A stretch of DNA of 64,000 nt from Phaffia rhodozyma (lineage: Eukaryota > Basidiomycota > Tremellomycetes > Cystofilobasidiales > Mrakiaceae): the NCBI GenBank assembly GCA_014706385.1, contig JACGZH010000008.1, positions 434,001 through 498,000 of the forward strand, written 5' to 3'. A program made the position numbers and the translations under genes. Positions 28,417 to 40,642 of the stretch are shown here, in pieces. Each line of letters opens with the position of its first letter. Positions within the stretch are counted from its first letter, which is position 1. A model generated the notes under the pieces. It had not been told where the DNA came from, did no database searches, and saw only the letters and a list, made by a program, of their open reading frames with translations.

Positions 28417-30484
28417 ATGGGTGGAGGAGATCTAAACATGTGTGTCTGTTTTTTTGCCTTTGTTTGGCCTTTCTTCGCGTTGTCGGTGATACCTCAGCTG
28501 ATTGCAGACCGTCTGTTCACCGCTCGTCTATGATCACAGGAAAAAGTCCTGGCACCCGGTATGTTCTCCTTGGTGATCGTGTCTTTATTCCAGTCTGTGT
28601 GAGCGATACTGACCGCTCTATATCGGCCTGTACCGGTGCTCGCCTTCTCCTGGTTACCTCCGCTTAGGTCTTGATCTCGAATCAAGTAAGCCTCTCTTGG
28701 AGTTTCTTCTCGTAATCTCAGTAGTATTCGCAATATCCACTTGCTGATCCGCTACTATATGTGTTTGCATCCTTCGTCAATAGGAGCGGGTCTGGAAGGT
28801 TGAGAAAAAGAAGGTTGGTCTCGAGAGCAACGCTTTCTGATTCGTTTGGGTTTCTTCGGCTATCGGCTCGCGTGTATACTCATACATCCCTCTACGCGTT
28901 CAATATCTTAAATGTTTACCAGGCGGATGAGGACAGAAAGCTCAAGCAGCTCATGAAGGAGCGGGACGAGGAAAGACAGCTTCAGGAGCTTCAGCGAATG
29001 CAGGAGATGCAGACCGGAAAGAAAAAGGTTGATAAACTCGATTGGATGTACGCCACACCCGCCTCAGGTGGAGGCATCAAGGGGGAGGAATTAGAGGACT
29101 ACTTGCTGGGAAAGAAGCGAGTTGATCAGATTCTCAAGGGAGACGAAGAAAAAAAGGTGTGTTTGTCTAGATTGTTGTTGTTTTAGAAACAGAGTATCTT
29201 CTTGTAAACTAACATGCTGTTCTCTACTAAGGTCGCGGCTGAGAAGGAACAGTTCACAGCTATTCAGAATGCCAATACCGCCCGAGACACAGCCGCCAAG
29301 ATTCGAGAGGATCCTCTTCTCGCCATCAAACAACAGGAACAGGCAGCCTACCAGGCGCTCATGTCAAATCCGCTTCGTTTGAAGCAACTTCGAGAGAAGG
29401 CTGGACTGAAGGAGGAGCGAAAGGAGGAGAAACGACGGGAGAAGGAAGAGAAGCGGGCCAAAAAGGAGGAACGCCGGGCAAACAAGAACTCCAGTTCATC
29501 TAGGCACGATGACCGGGACAGGTCAAGAGATCGTGATGATATTCGCAGTGATCTTCGTGGGCCGCCAGATCGAAGGGACAGGGAGAGAGATAAAGAACGA
29601 GAGGACAGATACTCTGGAAGCGGAGAAAGGAGAGATCGAGACCGAAGTCGAAGTAGAAGTCCAAAAGGAGGAAGGGACTCAGTGCGTCACCATACACGTC
29701 CGCTATCGCCTCCGTCATCATATGCCGAAAGAGACTCTCGAGACAGGCTGTACGAGTCTCGGGATCGAAACAGAAGCGATGGTAGAAGACGGGACGATAG
29801 GTCGCCAGTTCGATACGAGCGAAGGAGAGGTGACGATCGAGACAATTTAAGAATTGATCGAAGATCCCCCCCATCACGACGGTCTCCCCCTCCCTCTTCA
29901 CACAGATCTCAGCCCTATCCTCCTCCGCCTTCCAACGGCCAAGGACGTTCTTCGTCTTTCTCTCGTCCAAATCTGTCGCAAAGCCATTCAAGGCCTTCAG
30001 CAGCATCATTCCATGATCGTCGGGAGACCGGAGAAGTGTCTAGGACAGCAAGGCCAGCTGATGGATCGGCAGCATCATCCACAGCCGAGGTGAAGAGCAA
30101 GCCAGATGAGGATCGAGCCGCGAGATTAGCGGCCATGATGGGAAACGCTCAAGAGATGGGTGAGCTTTTTCTTCTCTCCATATTATCTTCGGAAACGGCC
30201 TGGGACAGGTTGTACTCACTACTATCATTCCTTTACTTCTTGTGGCTCGAATTTACGAAGAATCGTCTCGGACCTCTCGAGTTGCTTCCATTCGAGAACA
30301 AGATCGTTTGGCGGCCGAAGCTGAGCTCGCTGCCAGAGAAAGACAGAAGAAGTCTGGAATTAAGGCGGACGTCGTCAAGGGGATGGAGTCTCAGGTGTTT
30401 TTTGGAAAGGAGCTCAGTTTGGAGAGTCGATTGAGGGACGGAGTGGGAAAGATGAGAAGCTCGAGGGAAGAGAGGTTGGATTGA
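28417..30484 (+). CDS. CWC25: Pre-mRNA splicing factor Cwc25
   Basis: Seven exons (28417-28439, 28540-28558, 28668-28685, 28784-28813, 28923-29156, 29232-30159, 30261-30484), 491 residues. Cwc25 joins the activated spliceosome for the first transesterification. The hallmark N-terminus [14 protein letters not shown] is spread over two exons, followed by [32 protein letters not shown] and [12 protein letters not shown] long Arg/Ser/Asp-rich (RS-like) region fills about residues 180-390. The C-terminus is SREERLD. The final intron uses the acceptor ACGAAG at 30260; this restores a sensible C-terminal frame, whereas reading through gives an unrelated tail. The RS region is longer than in yeast Cwc25. 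Confidence 0.93.
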
Positions 30485-30684
30485 GCTTGAGCTCATATGC
30501 TTCTACCTTTCGGCTCGGACACAGATGTTTTAGGGTTCATTTCAACAACGAAGACTGTATCCCATGATGCTCTCCCCATTCTAGTCTTTGAGCATGTCGA
30601 ACGCAAGAAGTAGTGAAACAATAAGAATGTTAATAATCATCAATTTGAGATGAAATGTCGCGTCTTTTTCTTCGTACACGAAAC

Positions 30685-30719
30685 CCATCACCATCACCAT
30701 CACCATCACCATCACCATC
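30685..30719. repeat. (CCATCA)n hexanucleotide repeat before NPR3
   Basis: About six CCATCA units, 29 bases before the NPR3 start used here. In the frame of an upstream in-phase ATG (30655) it encodes a Pro-Ser tract. Confidence 0.9.
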
Positions 30720-30747
30720 GCCCACTGCGATTGCAATCTTCTTCAAC

Positions 30748-33700
30748 ATGAAGAAACGTGACAAGTCGGACAACAGTATTCTTACTCCGATAGCTGTTAT
30801 CCTCATCACCTCATCATCTTTCAGAGACGTCAGTTATTTCCGATGGCCTCCAAAACCGGTAAGACGGTTGAGGAGCAACACTTATAGCTTTCATGCTGGA
30901 GTCGATGATAGAAGGGGTGGAAGCCAATGGACAGGAAAGCAGCGGTGAGAACTCACGCCTTACTCTCATCAACCCCGTCCTTCAAAGGCATAGGGCTCAA
31001 GGTCTTTGATACTCAACATGACCCTTTGTGCTGTATGATCTCGGACGGCTGAGATGATGTACAGACCTTCGACGGATTCTGAAGCGAGTTCCTCCGAGGA
31101 CGACGAGGATCTTGATCCCCTTCTCGCAGAACGATCCTCTCGCCAACCCCGATCATCATCTGGGCCAAACTCTCGCTCGTCATCTGTTCATCCTGCCCAC
31201 CCTTATCATCCGCTTCCGCATCTGCCTCTTCACCCTTCTCTGCCTCGTCCGTCACCAGCTATATCTCTTCGGGCACTGCCGCCCCATGATCCCCTACATG
31301 CATTCAAGCAGGACACGCCAAACACGCACTCAACCCACTTGACAAATTCGCCTCCTCCTACCGGACGACCATCAGTCCCTCCATCTGCCTCAACACTTCC
31401 AAGCTCGTCGTACAAGAAAGAAGATTACGAGCGTTATCTGGATTTCCCGATTGATTTTCTCGCAAGCATGCTCACCCCAAAGTTGGAGTTATGTCAACAA
31501 AGGTTCGAGTTAGTTGTCGATGATCTATGCTTCATCGGGCATCCGATGAGGAGAGGAAACGGAGCAGAAGGGAGCTGGGCAATGAATGAGGAGGATATGA
31601 ATGGTTCCATCAAACCAAGTACAAGTGGTGGCTCTGTGGCAGAGCTCGGGAGGGGACGGTCGAAAGGATCCAGAAGCGGGACTGCTCCGGGCCCAGGTGT
31701 TCCCAGTGAGCAGCAAACATCGGCTGTCCCAGCATCGATGAGTTCTTCGGCGAATTTCTCCATTGGGACTGCACCTTCAACAACCACCTTGGAAGATGTC
31801 CAGGAGGGATCTTCCCTTACGCCTACCTCCCTGCTTGAAACGCGACCGACAAATAGTTCAACCTCGGCCTCGACTTCGACAGATCCGTGGGCCGTCCGAT
31901 CATCCATTCGTCAATTCAAATCTCACGCAGACAATACAATCATTCCTACTGGTTTGATTTCGAATAGTGGTAACGCTGATGTCGACGTTGATGGACCTCC
32001 GTATATTAATCACTTCCATGTAGTCGTCGTGGTTGATATGCCAAGTACATCAGCAAGAGGTCGTCAGTCGTTACCAAACTCCAAATTGAGCGCGCTCTAC
32101 AAAGAGGTCATCTTCAAACTAACGGCGGCGCTTTACGATGCTCAGGTGAGTGATAACTGGGTGGCGAAGCAATCGAGGGATCTTCGGGTTTTGAAAGAAA
32201 AATGTGAACATGTAGATAGTGAGTCGCTGTGTTTCCTGAAATGTTGAAGTCCATCTACTTGGTATCACTCATGTTCGACATATCAGAAATTGACCTATTT
32301 CCGTTTCGAAATGTACATAACTCAAGAAATCCCTTTCGAAATGTATCTCCAACAAGCTCTCCAAATATCTCCACTCGCACGAGCGCTCAAACAAGTCTAC
32401 GAAGCGATAAAGTACTTCCCTTTTGCCACAACTGTCAAGATTGCCTCTCTCCCACTTTATGTTCAACTTCCTCTTCCTCTTCCATCGGTGGACATGGATT
32501 GGATCTGGTGGGAGGATTCTATTCGAGATGATCAAGACCAGGGTTACGATCTTACCATCGGCGCTTCCGGAAACACTAGCTCGTCTAACCTCGCCCCTTG
32601 GAAAGGACTCCTCTTGTTAGACGAACCTGGGTCGTCATCTCCTCCATTCTCTGGACATTCGTCTAGGGTTAATAGTAAGGTGGCCTGGGAAGATCAAGCG
32701 GAGCCCTTTGATCGATGGGACAAGGCATCGTCTGGAGGAAGATCCAGAGCAGCGAGTAGTATGGGATGGAGTTGTTTAGACCGAAGGGGAAGTCGGAACG
32801 ACCGAGGGTCAGGTAGCACAGAGAATTCAACGATACTAGGAGGTCCTACATTAGGGTTAGGTTCGACGATGACGGCGATGGACCAAAATGATCTGATGAA
32901 CGGTTCAAGGAATCCTTCTATCAGAACCGGAGATCAGAAAGAAGACATAGGGGATGGAGATTTGGGCTCAGAGGAGGAAGCCTTTCCCTTATTTTCAATG
33001 TTCCTAGATGCTATCAAGCCTAGTCTCAGGTAACAATATAACCTTCCTCTTGTTCTGCTCTCAATCGCGAAACGGAACGGGCGCTAATCGTTTTCCGTTG
33101 CTTGTCAATCATCGGTCTTCGCAATCTCAAGTCTGGCTGATATCGCTCGACTTCCGCAGTTTGTTGACCTTCAGGTTGATCTCGAGCGAGATCTGTATCC
33201 CATGGCCAAAATTCTCGTTTGGAAGGCAAGTGCTGAATTTTTTAATATTTTTTTTTCACAATTCACTCGACTGGTATGAGACTAATGGTGTGTGTATGTG
33301 TGTACATTTAGCGGAAGGCGAAAATCATCTACCCTGTCAAGCCAGGAACTCGAAACGTTTATTTCCCTTGCACAAGTAAGTTTCAATCAGTTTCTATATC
33401 GATCGAGACTCCGTATCGGACATGAATAGCCAAAGATTAATACATTCTCCTGATTCGCGATGATGTGCTCAGATCAAGGAAAAGAGTTAGTCGGTTTCAT
33501 CTATGACAAGTCCTTCGCTTCCAATGTTGAATTTCATCATATTCTCATCTGTCGCGCCCTCTTTCTCCTTGTCTTTAGATTCAAACAAATAAAAGAAGAC
33601 TTTGATTTAACCTTCCCCCAACTAGCTCCTCTCTTGGGATTCCTCAGTCGGATCTCGGCCGCGCCTGTAGCGTATGCATCAATAAACCCTTTTCCGAAAG

Positions 33701-34733
33701 ATAGTACCATGAAAAGAATCTATTACGAGGCGCTCTTATGGCTCAGTCAGTATTCAATCCCCAAGCTTATGTTTGCTTTTTGCAAGATCAACTCACCATA
33801 GATAGCATCTGACCGGTTCGTTCTATTGTTTGTATACAGGACGGAGAGATATGGTCGTGGGTGCACCTGTCAGAGTTCGGTTGATAGCTCGGCGGGAAAT
33901 CAAAGAGTATGTTTTCACCATCTGTATCTCTTCACTAGAATTCTCGTTCTTATCATTCGTTTCTCCTTGTCTATCAATTCTTTAGACTAGCCCGTCGAAT
34001 GCAAATCGACAGATCCCGTCCTCGTAGAAAACGCAACGACAACGACGACGACGAACAACACGACAACAACAATGATTCAGATGCAAGCTCGGACGAAAAT
34101 ACGAATGCAGATGCAGATGATGAAGATCCAGAACTGGGACACGAGTTGTTGAAAACATTGTTCGATGATCTCGAGGACACGATCATCAAAAATCCAGCCG
34201 AGTGTTTCGGTCAGGTGTGTAACCAACTTTTGCGCGATCTTCTGTCTCTGCCATTACTCGAATACGTTTCACTGAACGTTATCCGTCTGGAACGCTCTTC
34301 CCCTTCTTTCTTTCTTTCTTTCTTTTGGCTTTCGGATCGGATAGGAAAAGGCATGGATTCAAGCGATTTGTAAAGACCATGATGTAGATGATGCTGCAAT
34401 CTTCCTCAAGTTAGTGATATTGGTTCTGAGCATTCTTTAATCCCCTGGTCGATTAATCTGACTTGCCCCGGTTGGTTCTGATACTTTTGTGCGCCTATAG
34501 GATATGTCAATACTTCAACGGCAGGACAAGTGTCCAAGAGATGTGCTATAGAGAAGACTTAAGCCGGAAGGAAGTCTCTAGGGTTTTAAAGGTATTCGAG
34601 AAAGACGTAAGTGTTTTAGAGAAAACCTACATTTTGCAAATTCGGCAATTTCGTGTCTTAAGGAAACATATACTTACATGTCAGTTTATTAAAATCCTTT
34701 GACCTGTAGATAACCATCAACATTCATCCATAA
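30748..34733 (+). CDS. NPR3: Nitrogen permease regulator 3 (GATOR1/SEACIT subunit)
   Basis: Twelve exons (30748-30858, 31054-32218, 32327-33029, 33132-33225, 33312-33375, 33473-33485, 33579-33745, 33840-33906, 33986-34214, 34345-34409, 34501-34606, 34710-34733), 935 residues. Npr3/NPRL3 with Npr2 and Iml1 restrains TORC1 when amino acids are short. N-terminal longin-like strands (IAVILITSSSFRD, FRWPPKP), then a disordered Ser/Pro stretch, FPIDFLASMLTPKLELC, INHFHVVVVVDMP, LADIARLPQFVDLQVDL, KIIYPVKPGTRNVY and a C-terminal helical end (DDAAIFLKICQYFNGR). An in-frame ATG at 30655 would add 31 residues with a Pro-Ser repeat. Intron 4 starts GCAAGT; exon 6 is 13 nt. Acidic/Asn low complexity lies near 34010-34130. 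Confidence 0.9.
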
Positions 34734-34843
34734 GTATGATGCCATATTCCTCTTCGCGGTTGCGCCGCTTGAATGTTTACGATACATATCATATATAGAT
34801 ATATGTCTATTATTTTATTTTATTTTATATAACTAAGAGTTCA

Positions 34844-36832
34844 TCAACGTTCCTTCTTCCCCTTTATCTCTGTAATCGCTGGAGCTCTACTCTGAGATAA
34901 CGACGGTGGGAGCGAAGGAGCCCGACCTTCGGCATCGTTTATCCAAATGCCGAGGAGAACCATGATATGGGCAGCGATCAAGGTTGCGGAAGAGATGTCA
35001 CTTGATGGATAGAGCGACCAACCATATTCTGTCATGGCAAAGAGCACGGCCCTTTAATATTCGTTTTTATCAAAAGAAACACGGATCTAGTCAACATGCT
35101 TTGATACAAAGGTAAAGAACGTTGCGGAATGAAAGAGTAGGTGAGGCATACTTGATAGGCAGCGGATATGCTGTCAACGCGAGCAAGAGTGGGATTTGGT
35201 GAAAGTACCAGGATTGGAATTGATAGTGAAGTGAACGAGCGAAGACCATGCCGATCAGATTGGACGTAAACATGATCGCCACGATCTCTAGAGACGGCGC
35301 AAAGCCGATAAAGACGATACAACATCGTGTCAGAAAAGATGGATCTAAGTTGGGACAATCAGACTATAAACCGATGACTTGAGGGAAAACAGACGGACCT
35401 CTGCCTTCGATCGATCGGCCGACAGTATTGCCTTTCCGCCGGCTCAACCCTCTCCGTAAGACACCGATCGCACCTCCATGTTCTGACCTACACCATCGCC
35501 ATCCGAAACCAGCCAATACGACCAGCTGGACAGCCATGAGCCCGACATGGAATTCTCTGGAGAGGAAGGTCGATTCAGGAACGAACCGCCAGTTGACTGT
35601 CCATTTGTAGAGGAATGAACGAGAGAAATCAAAGGCGGACGTCAGGTATTGACGAGGGTGTGATCGGAGGAAGAAGGGCAGAGGAAGAAGGATCTGATCA
35701 TAACGGAAAGGGTTGTGGTATAAGGGCGACACAGGTCAGTATCAGACCTAGCCGAAATGATATTTGGAGATGAAAGGACTAACCTGGACGAGTCCTATTT
35801 TGACGGCATTTGAGATCATTCCGAGCGGACCAAGAGCTTTCCAGTAGAGAACTAAAAGACCGGGAATATACAGCAGAATGTTCATCTTGACTCCTAGCGC
35901 CAGACTGAAGTAGAATTCCGGAAGCAGTGATGTATGAGTATTTCAAGAGTTTCTCGATGATTCGACCTCGGTCGCATACACGAAGAATATACAGACCTGA
36001 AGACTAAAGTTCCGAGATTCCATCGGCTCTTCTGAAATAGCCAGATAGATGCCCAGACTAGACCGACGGCCCAGGGGTCGCCAAACAGTCTGAGCATGTA
36101 GATGCTGTGCGCTCGTTTGCTGAGCGTGAGCGGAATAAGTGCATATTGCGGCATTCGAGCTTTTTTGTATACCAATGCGGTGAGCAAGAATTGGCCTAGG
36201 TAGAGTGCGAGAAAGATTAACTGAGGAAGGAGGTGAGGATGGATTTCAGGTGGAAAGAGAGAGGCTAGCAGGGCTTGTGGATGCGACGGAAGGTGGGAGA
36301 GGAGAGTGTAGATGTACAGGTGAAGAGCTGGGTAACTGTCCGGTTGAGTTGGTTTTGATGTTGATACGTGAATCCTTGTCAGACTCGTTCCACAAGCAAC
36401 CTACCAAGGGCCACGCATAAGTTGTCAAGAGCAACTGGCGAGAAAGCTGAACGCACACTAAGGGACCGGTCCCACCTTCCAACTTGGAGTAGTCTCGCTC
36501 TCCACCCAGGAATCCACCAACCTGCTCCATGTAAGCTTTGTAATCAATTTCTGTATCTGCTTGCCGACAAGACGGTTCAAAGGAAAGAGAAAACGACATC
36601 AGTACTGTTCTTGTCGAGGTCAGATTCAAGATTGAAGATAAGACTAAGACTTACAGGGAACAAATCTGATGATCAGTCCTCCCAAGATAAGTTCTCCTAT
36701 AGCCAGCAAGCCGGCGAGGTACCAATAACATGCTGGATCTGTCAAAATCGAACGAATCAAGCCAACTAGTTCCCTCAGTGTTGCCTCCTTCCCATGTTTC
36801 GAGGCAGGATTAGAAAGGCCGACAGGAGCCAT
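34844..36832 (-). CDS. ALG3: Dol-P-Man:Man5GlcNAc2-PP-Dol alpha-1,3-mannosyltransferase
   Basis: Seven exons (36832-36655, 36556-36457, 36335-35997, 35904-35784, 35693-35399, 35344-35152, 35051-34844), 477 residues. Alg3 adds the first luminal mannose from dolichol-phosphate mannose to the lipid-linked N-glycan precursor in the ER. The loop [35 protein letters not shown] and later [20 protein letters not shown] are characteristic. Many hydrophobic helices are visible (for instance [22 protein letters not shown]...[11 protein letters not shown]). The C-terminus is Lys-rich (IKGKKER), compatible with a dilysine-type ER retrieval tail (KKXX-like: KKER). It converges on NPR3 with 110 bases between. 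Confidence 0.95.
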
Positions 36833-37244
36833 GGGCTATATGATTCGGATGATGAGATGAAGAGATGAGATTGAACTTTTCAGAGCTGACGCGTCTGGAA
36901 AGAAATCGTGTCGTTTCAGCGCGTTTTCTCCTTCGCCTTTGGATGATCTACATTCCTCTCTCTCTTCTTTTGTTTCTCAATCACAAGAAGGACAGTTGCT
37001 GTGAACAACAAAGCAGGAGAGCGCTCTGGAAATTGAGTCTGACTATGCAGATGCCCAGATCTCTTCTTGGGTCATTCACAAAAAGTGATTGTCATCACTC
37101 ATTCGTTTATGCCTTTCACTCTCCCTTTCATGCTGAATTCTGATAGGGAATCAGAGACAACACCACAGAACTGGTAGACAACATAGCAAGCTGCACAAAG
37201 GAAAGATTCAAGAACATAAAACTTGTTTCACCCACAAAAAGAAA
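36833..37244. other. Intergenic region
   Basis: 412 bases between the ALG3 start and the second tRNA 3' end. The ALG3 promoter is presumably here; no gene seen. The tRNA Pol III stop (five T on minus) is at 37240-37236. Confidence 0.6.
37236..37240 (-). terminator. Pol III terminator of tRNA-Val copy 2
   Basis: Run of five T on the minus strand, starting five bases past the tRNA 3' end. Confidence 0.7.
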
Positions 37245-37326
37245 TGGTCTCTGCCAGGATCGAACTGGCGACCAATTGCGTGTTACAGATGTAAAGCAAG
37301 TGTGATAGCCACTACACCAAGAAACC
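37245..37326 (-). tRNA. tRNA-Val (UAC) with a 9-nt intron, copy 2
   Basis: All 82 bases, including the 9-nt intron, are identical to the copy at 17189-17270, on the same strand. The flanks are different beyond three bases either side, so this is an independent locus rather than a recent large duplication. Five T on the minus strand (37240-37236) provide the Pol III stop. Confidence 0.88.
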
Positions 37327-37666
37327 ATGTTATGATTACAGGCCATGTATTCAAAATATCACTCTACGATAATAAGCGCCCCAATCAAGAAGCAGGGACA
37401 TAATTTAATCTTCGATTCATCAACAGAACCATCAATGGTTTGAATGAGGTGGTGATGACATGAGATGAACATTGTGTAAGAGCTTGAATGCGTGATGGAA
37501 GAACATTAGGGAAATTTCGCTCAAGCGACTACAAACCGTTCTAATGGAATTACTACGATGAAATCATCAATATCTGCAGTTCCATCTCGATCGTTCCTTC
37601 ATCCATCCCGTCCAGCGAACACCATCCGTATAGATCTCTGACTCACTGCTCTATCTGTCTATAACA
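37327..37666. other. Intergenic region
   Basis: 340 bases: tRNA 5' flank and promoter of the UBX gene. Nothing else recognised. Confidence 0.6.
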
Positions 37667-39570
37667 ATGTCTGATAAATCCCAACTACTTTCCATGGGCT
37701 TCGAAGAGACTCGTATTGATTGTATGTCTCGTTTCTCCGTATCCGATTATCTCCTGGCCACACTGGCAGTTGGCGTGACGAACGCTGATCTCTCAAACAC
37801 CTTGTACATGACGTCTTCTCTATAGGGGCTTTGAAAGCAACCCAAAACTCCGGTCTACAGGTATGCCATCTTATGTCGCTTTGATGATAACAAGGATACG
37901 TTGCTTACTCTGGCCGGTATCATTCAGCCTGCGATGGACCATATTTTGGCCAACATGGACAATGCCGTTCCGGCACCAGAGGAGGCAGATGAAGAGGATG
38001 AGGAGGAAGCCAAAGCTATAGAAGCTGGACAGGACGCTAAGGTTTGCCTGTTTTGTACATCTTACAGAGGAATCCTATAAATCTGACGGATTGATCCTGC
38101 CCATAACTTGATCAGAGCATCAAATGCACCGAGGTCAGTTGCTGCTATCTCAACGTTGCCCTGGGTATCGGCGGACCTAGGAGACTGATCTCTTTTGAGC
38201 TTCTTTCTTTGGAAGAATAGTGTGATAAGATCTTCAAAAATACTGCTCTTGCCAATTTTCATGCAGAGAAGAGCGGTCACACATCGTGTATGTTCCCTTT
38301 GGGTTGTGTGTATATTGATCTAAACGTTAGCTTACGTCACTGAATGCATGCACCCAAATGTCTTGTGTCTGATAGTCGAGGAAAGTACTGAAGAAATCAA
38401 GCCTTTGACCGAGGAGGAGAAAAAGGCTCGCCTAGAGGAACTTCGTGAAAAGATGGCTGCTAAGCGGGTAAGTCGTTCAACAAGCTCTCTCAACCAAGCG
38501 CATCCAAACCACATAAGACTTACGCTTCTCAAATTCTCTATGAACACATAGGCTGTTAAGGCCAAGCAGGAAGCGATTGATAACAAGGTATGTACAAACG
38601 TCTTGCATTCCGTGGCTCAACAAACGTACTCTGTTGACCGGACTATGATTACATTCAATGGCCGCAGGCCAACGAGGCTCTTCGTCGCAAAGCTGGAAAG
38701 GCAAGTGTCTGTTTTAGCTATATCCGTCAACCTAGTTTTTTACTCACCTTTTCCGATCGGACGATTTGTCTGCAACCTAGGAGTCTTTGGACATCAAAGA
38801 AAACTTACAGCTCAAGCAGGCCAACAAAGAAGCGCTGGAGCGAAAAAGAGGTCAGTCTGTTGTGTCTAACCGTCAACTCTTATGAACGATCACAGTCGAT
38901 CTGACGGACCATCCTCTTTCTCGGCCTATGATATCGAATACAGAGAAAGATGCAGATGCCAAAGCACGAGCCGCCATTAAAGCGCAGATTGAAGAGGATA
39001 AGAAAGCTCGGGCGGAACGAACAGCCAGGGAGAAGGCGTTGAGGGAAGGAAAGGTACCGGCTCAACAGGCAGGAGGGGTTGATGTTAGTCGAGGGGCACC
39101 AGCAGCCGCCACTGTCGCTGCCGGTAAGCCGGCTGCTGGGCGTGATTATCCAGAGACGAGACTTCAGGTGAGAACAGGCCTCTTTTCGGTCGACCACCCT
39201 CGTCTAGTATATCGTGTCCGGAAAATTGAGTTCCTACTTTTGCTTGCCCAGGCTCGACTCTCGACCGGGGGTCCTCCATTGACAAAGACCTTGCCCTCCA
39301 CGGCAAAACTGACTGAGGTGTCCGAATGGCTCGCCTCAGAGTCTCTCTCGTTCAACGTGGGCTCGATTTTGCTCTCGACCAGATTTCCCAACAGGACGTT
39401 TGGGCCAGGTGATTTCGAGAAGACGTTGAAAGAGTTGGATCTGACGCCCAGCGCTGTTTGTCCTTTTTTCCTCTTCGAGGCTTCTCTCTCTCCTACTTGA
39501 TTCACGTTTGAGATTCTGATCATTCCTCGTCTCCTGTGCTTTCTAGATTTTGTTTGCGTCGCCTATGTAG
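37667..39570 (+). CDS. UBA / C2H2 zinc finger / UBX protein (UBXN1-like)
   Basis: Twelve exons (37667-37721, 37826-37860, 37928-38041, 38116-38133, 38221-38287, 38376-38467, 38552-38587, 38668-38700, 38781-38850, 38944-39167, 39252-39455, 39547-39570), 323 residues. An N-terminal UBA domain (LLSMGFEETRIDWALKAT) would bind ubiquitin. A C2H2 finger follows: C72, C75, H88, H94 (CTECDKIFKNTALANFH, GH). The FEESTEEIKPLTEEEKKA motif leads into a long charged coiled coil. A C-terminal UBX domain (ETRLQARLSTGGPPL, STRFPNRTFGPGDFEKTL) would bind the p97/Cdc48 ATPase. The layout fits a ubiquitin-to-Cdc48 adaptor of the SAKS1/UBXN1 kind. The intron at 38701 starts GCAAGT. Confidence 0.88.
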
Positions 39571-39701
39571 CTTGAAAGCATGAAGAGGAAAGATGGGGCA
39601 TAACTGTATTCATGTGTAGATGTACAATGGTTAGATGCAAGCCAAAATCTAGAAATATGAGAGAAAGAAGTACGGAAAGGAACGTCAAAACAAAGGGTTA
39701 T

Positions 39702-40515
39702 CTATCCACCCCCGCTGCCCAAAGGTAAGAAACTTCTCCTGGCGGCCTCTGCTCTTCGATCGATTTCTGCCAACCGGTCCTGTTCGTCGAGCTTTGCGTC
39801 TGCTTCAGGGTCGAACCATGTGAGAGTGTCTCTGGGAACGTCTCCCTCACGATGAACTTGAGTCTGGTGCGCTTGAAGTTTCGGGAGCGAGGGAAAGAGC
39901 TTATTGCAACCTGATCCATAATAAATTTCGTTTTTACAAATGGATAGGCATGGGAAGAAGATGAAAATCGTTGAGCAATACGATGAGAAACTTGCCGTCA
40001 GGGGAGGAACAAAACATACCTCGATGAATGCATATAAAGATCTGAGTGCTAAGTAGGAGGTAAAGAACAAATTCAAAGATGGAGACCCACAAGATCTGTT
40101 AGCGAATTTGATTCATTTTTCTCATTCCCTCCGGTCGATATAGATCATTCGTTGACAGCAGCATGGGAGCCCAAGTCGGCCTAGATGACGGAAGCACCTA
40201 CTCACTCGTTGGGTGTCGCTAATCTGGCATGTTGAGAGGTTTGCAATAATTGACTAGGTATAGTCTGACCTATTCACACGCAAGAGATCAGAATTAGACA
40301 AGGCGAATGGAGACGAAAGATGTCAGATGGATATGTATCTTTCGGTAAGATAGAACGGTCAAAGGCGTTGTGAGGGACAGGAGTTGCATACGATCCAATC
40401 CGACGGATCTACCAGAGATCTTCTTTGGGGGTGTCCAGGAAGATGGAGACGACACAACTGGAGGAGTTACATCTCCGATAGGTACAGGAGATGTTCGTAC
40501 TGTTGACGGATTCAT
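39702..40515 (-). CDS. Small C2H2 zinc-finger protein, family not recognised
   Basis: Four exons (40515-40392, 40269-40206, 40048-40020, 39910-39702) join to 141 residues. A Pro/Ser/Thr-rich N-terminal half is followed by one finger, CIHRGCNKLFPSLPKLQAH then QTQVH: C-x4-C-x12-H-x4-H, with an unusual four-residue gap between the cysteines. An acidic/charged C-terminal helix (EADAKLDEQDRLAEIDRRA) follows. Exon 3 uses the acceptor TACTTAG before CACTCAG; the nearer CAG would destroy the finger. The start is the only ATG in frame after the last stop. I do not recognise the family and no function can be given. The 3' end is 131 bases from that of the UBX gene. Confidence 0.6.
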
Positions 40516-40642
40516 CGTCAAGCCATCGATCCATTCATCCAAGGATGTGGATGAGATGGAACCGAGTGAAGGTTATCAAAACGGCAATGGTTGATGTTAG
40601 GGTTATTAGGATAGCCGAAAAAACGCCGCTAATTCTTGCATC

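Noticed and set aside
30160..30260. Apparent GT-GG intron at the end of CWC25 (acceptor TTGTGG)
   Set aside because: A normal AG acceptor 15 bases further (ACGAAG, ending 30260) gives the correct frame and a sensible C-terminus, so no non-canonical site is needed.
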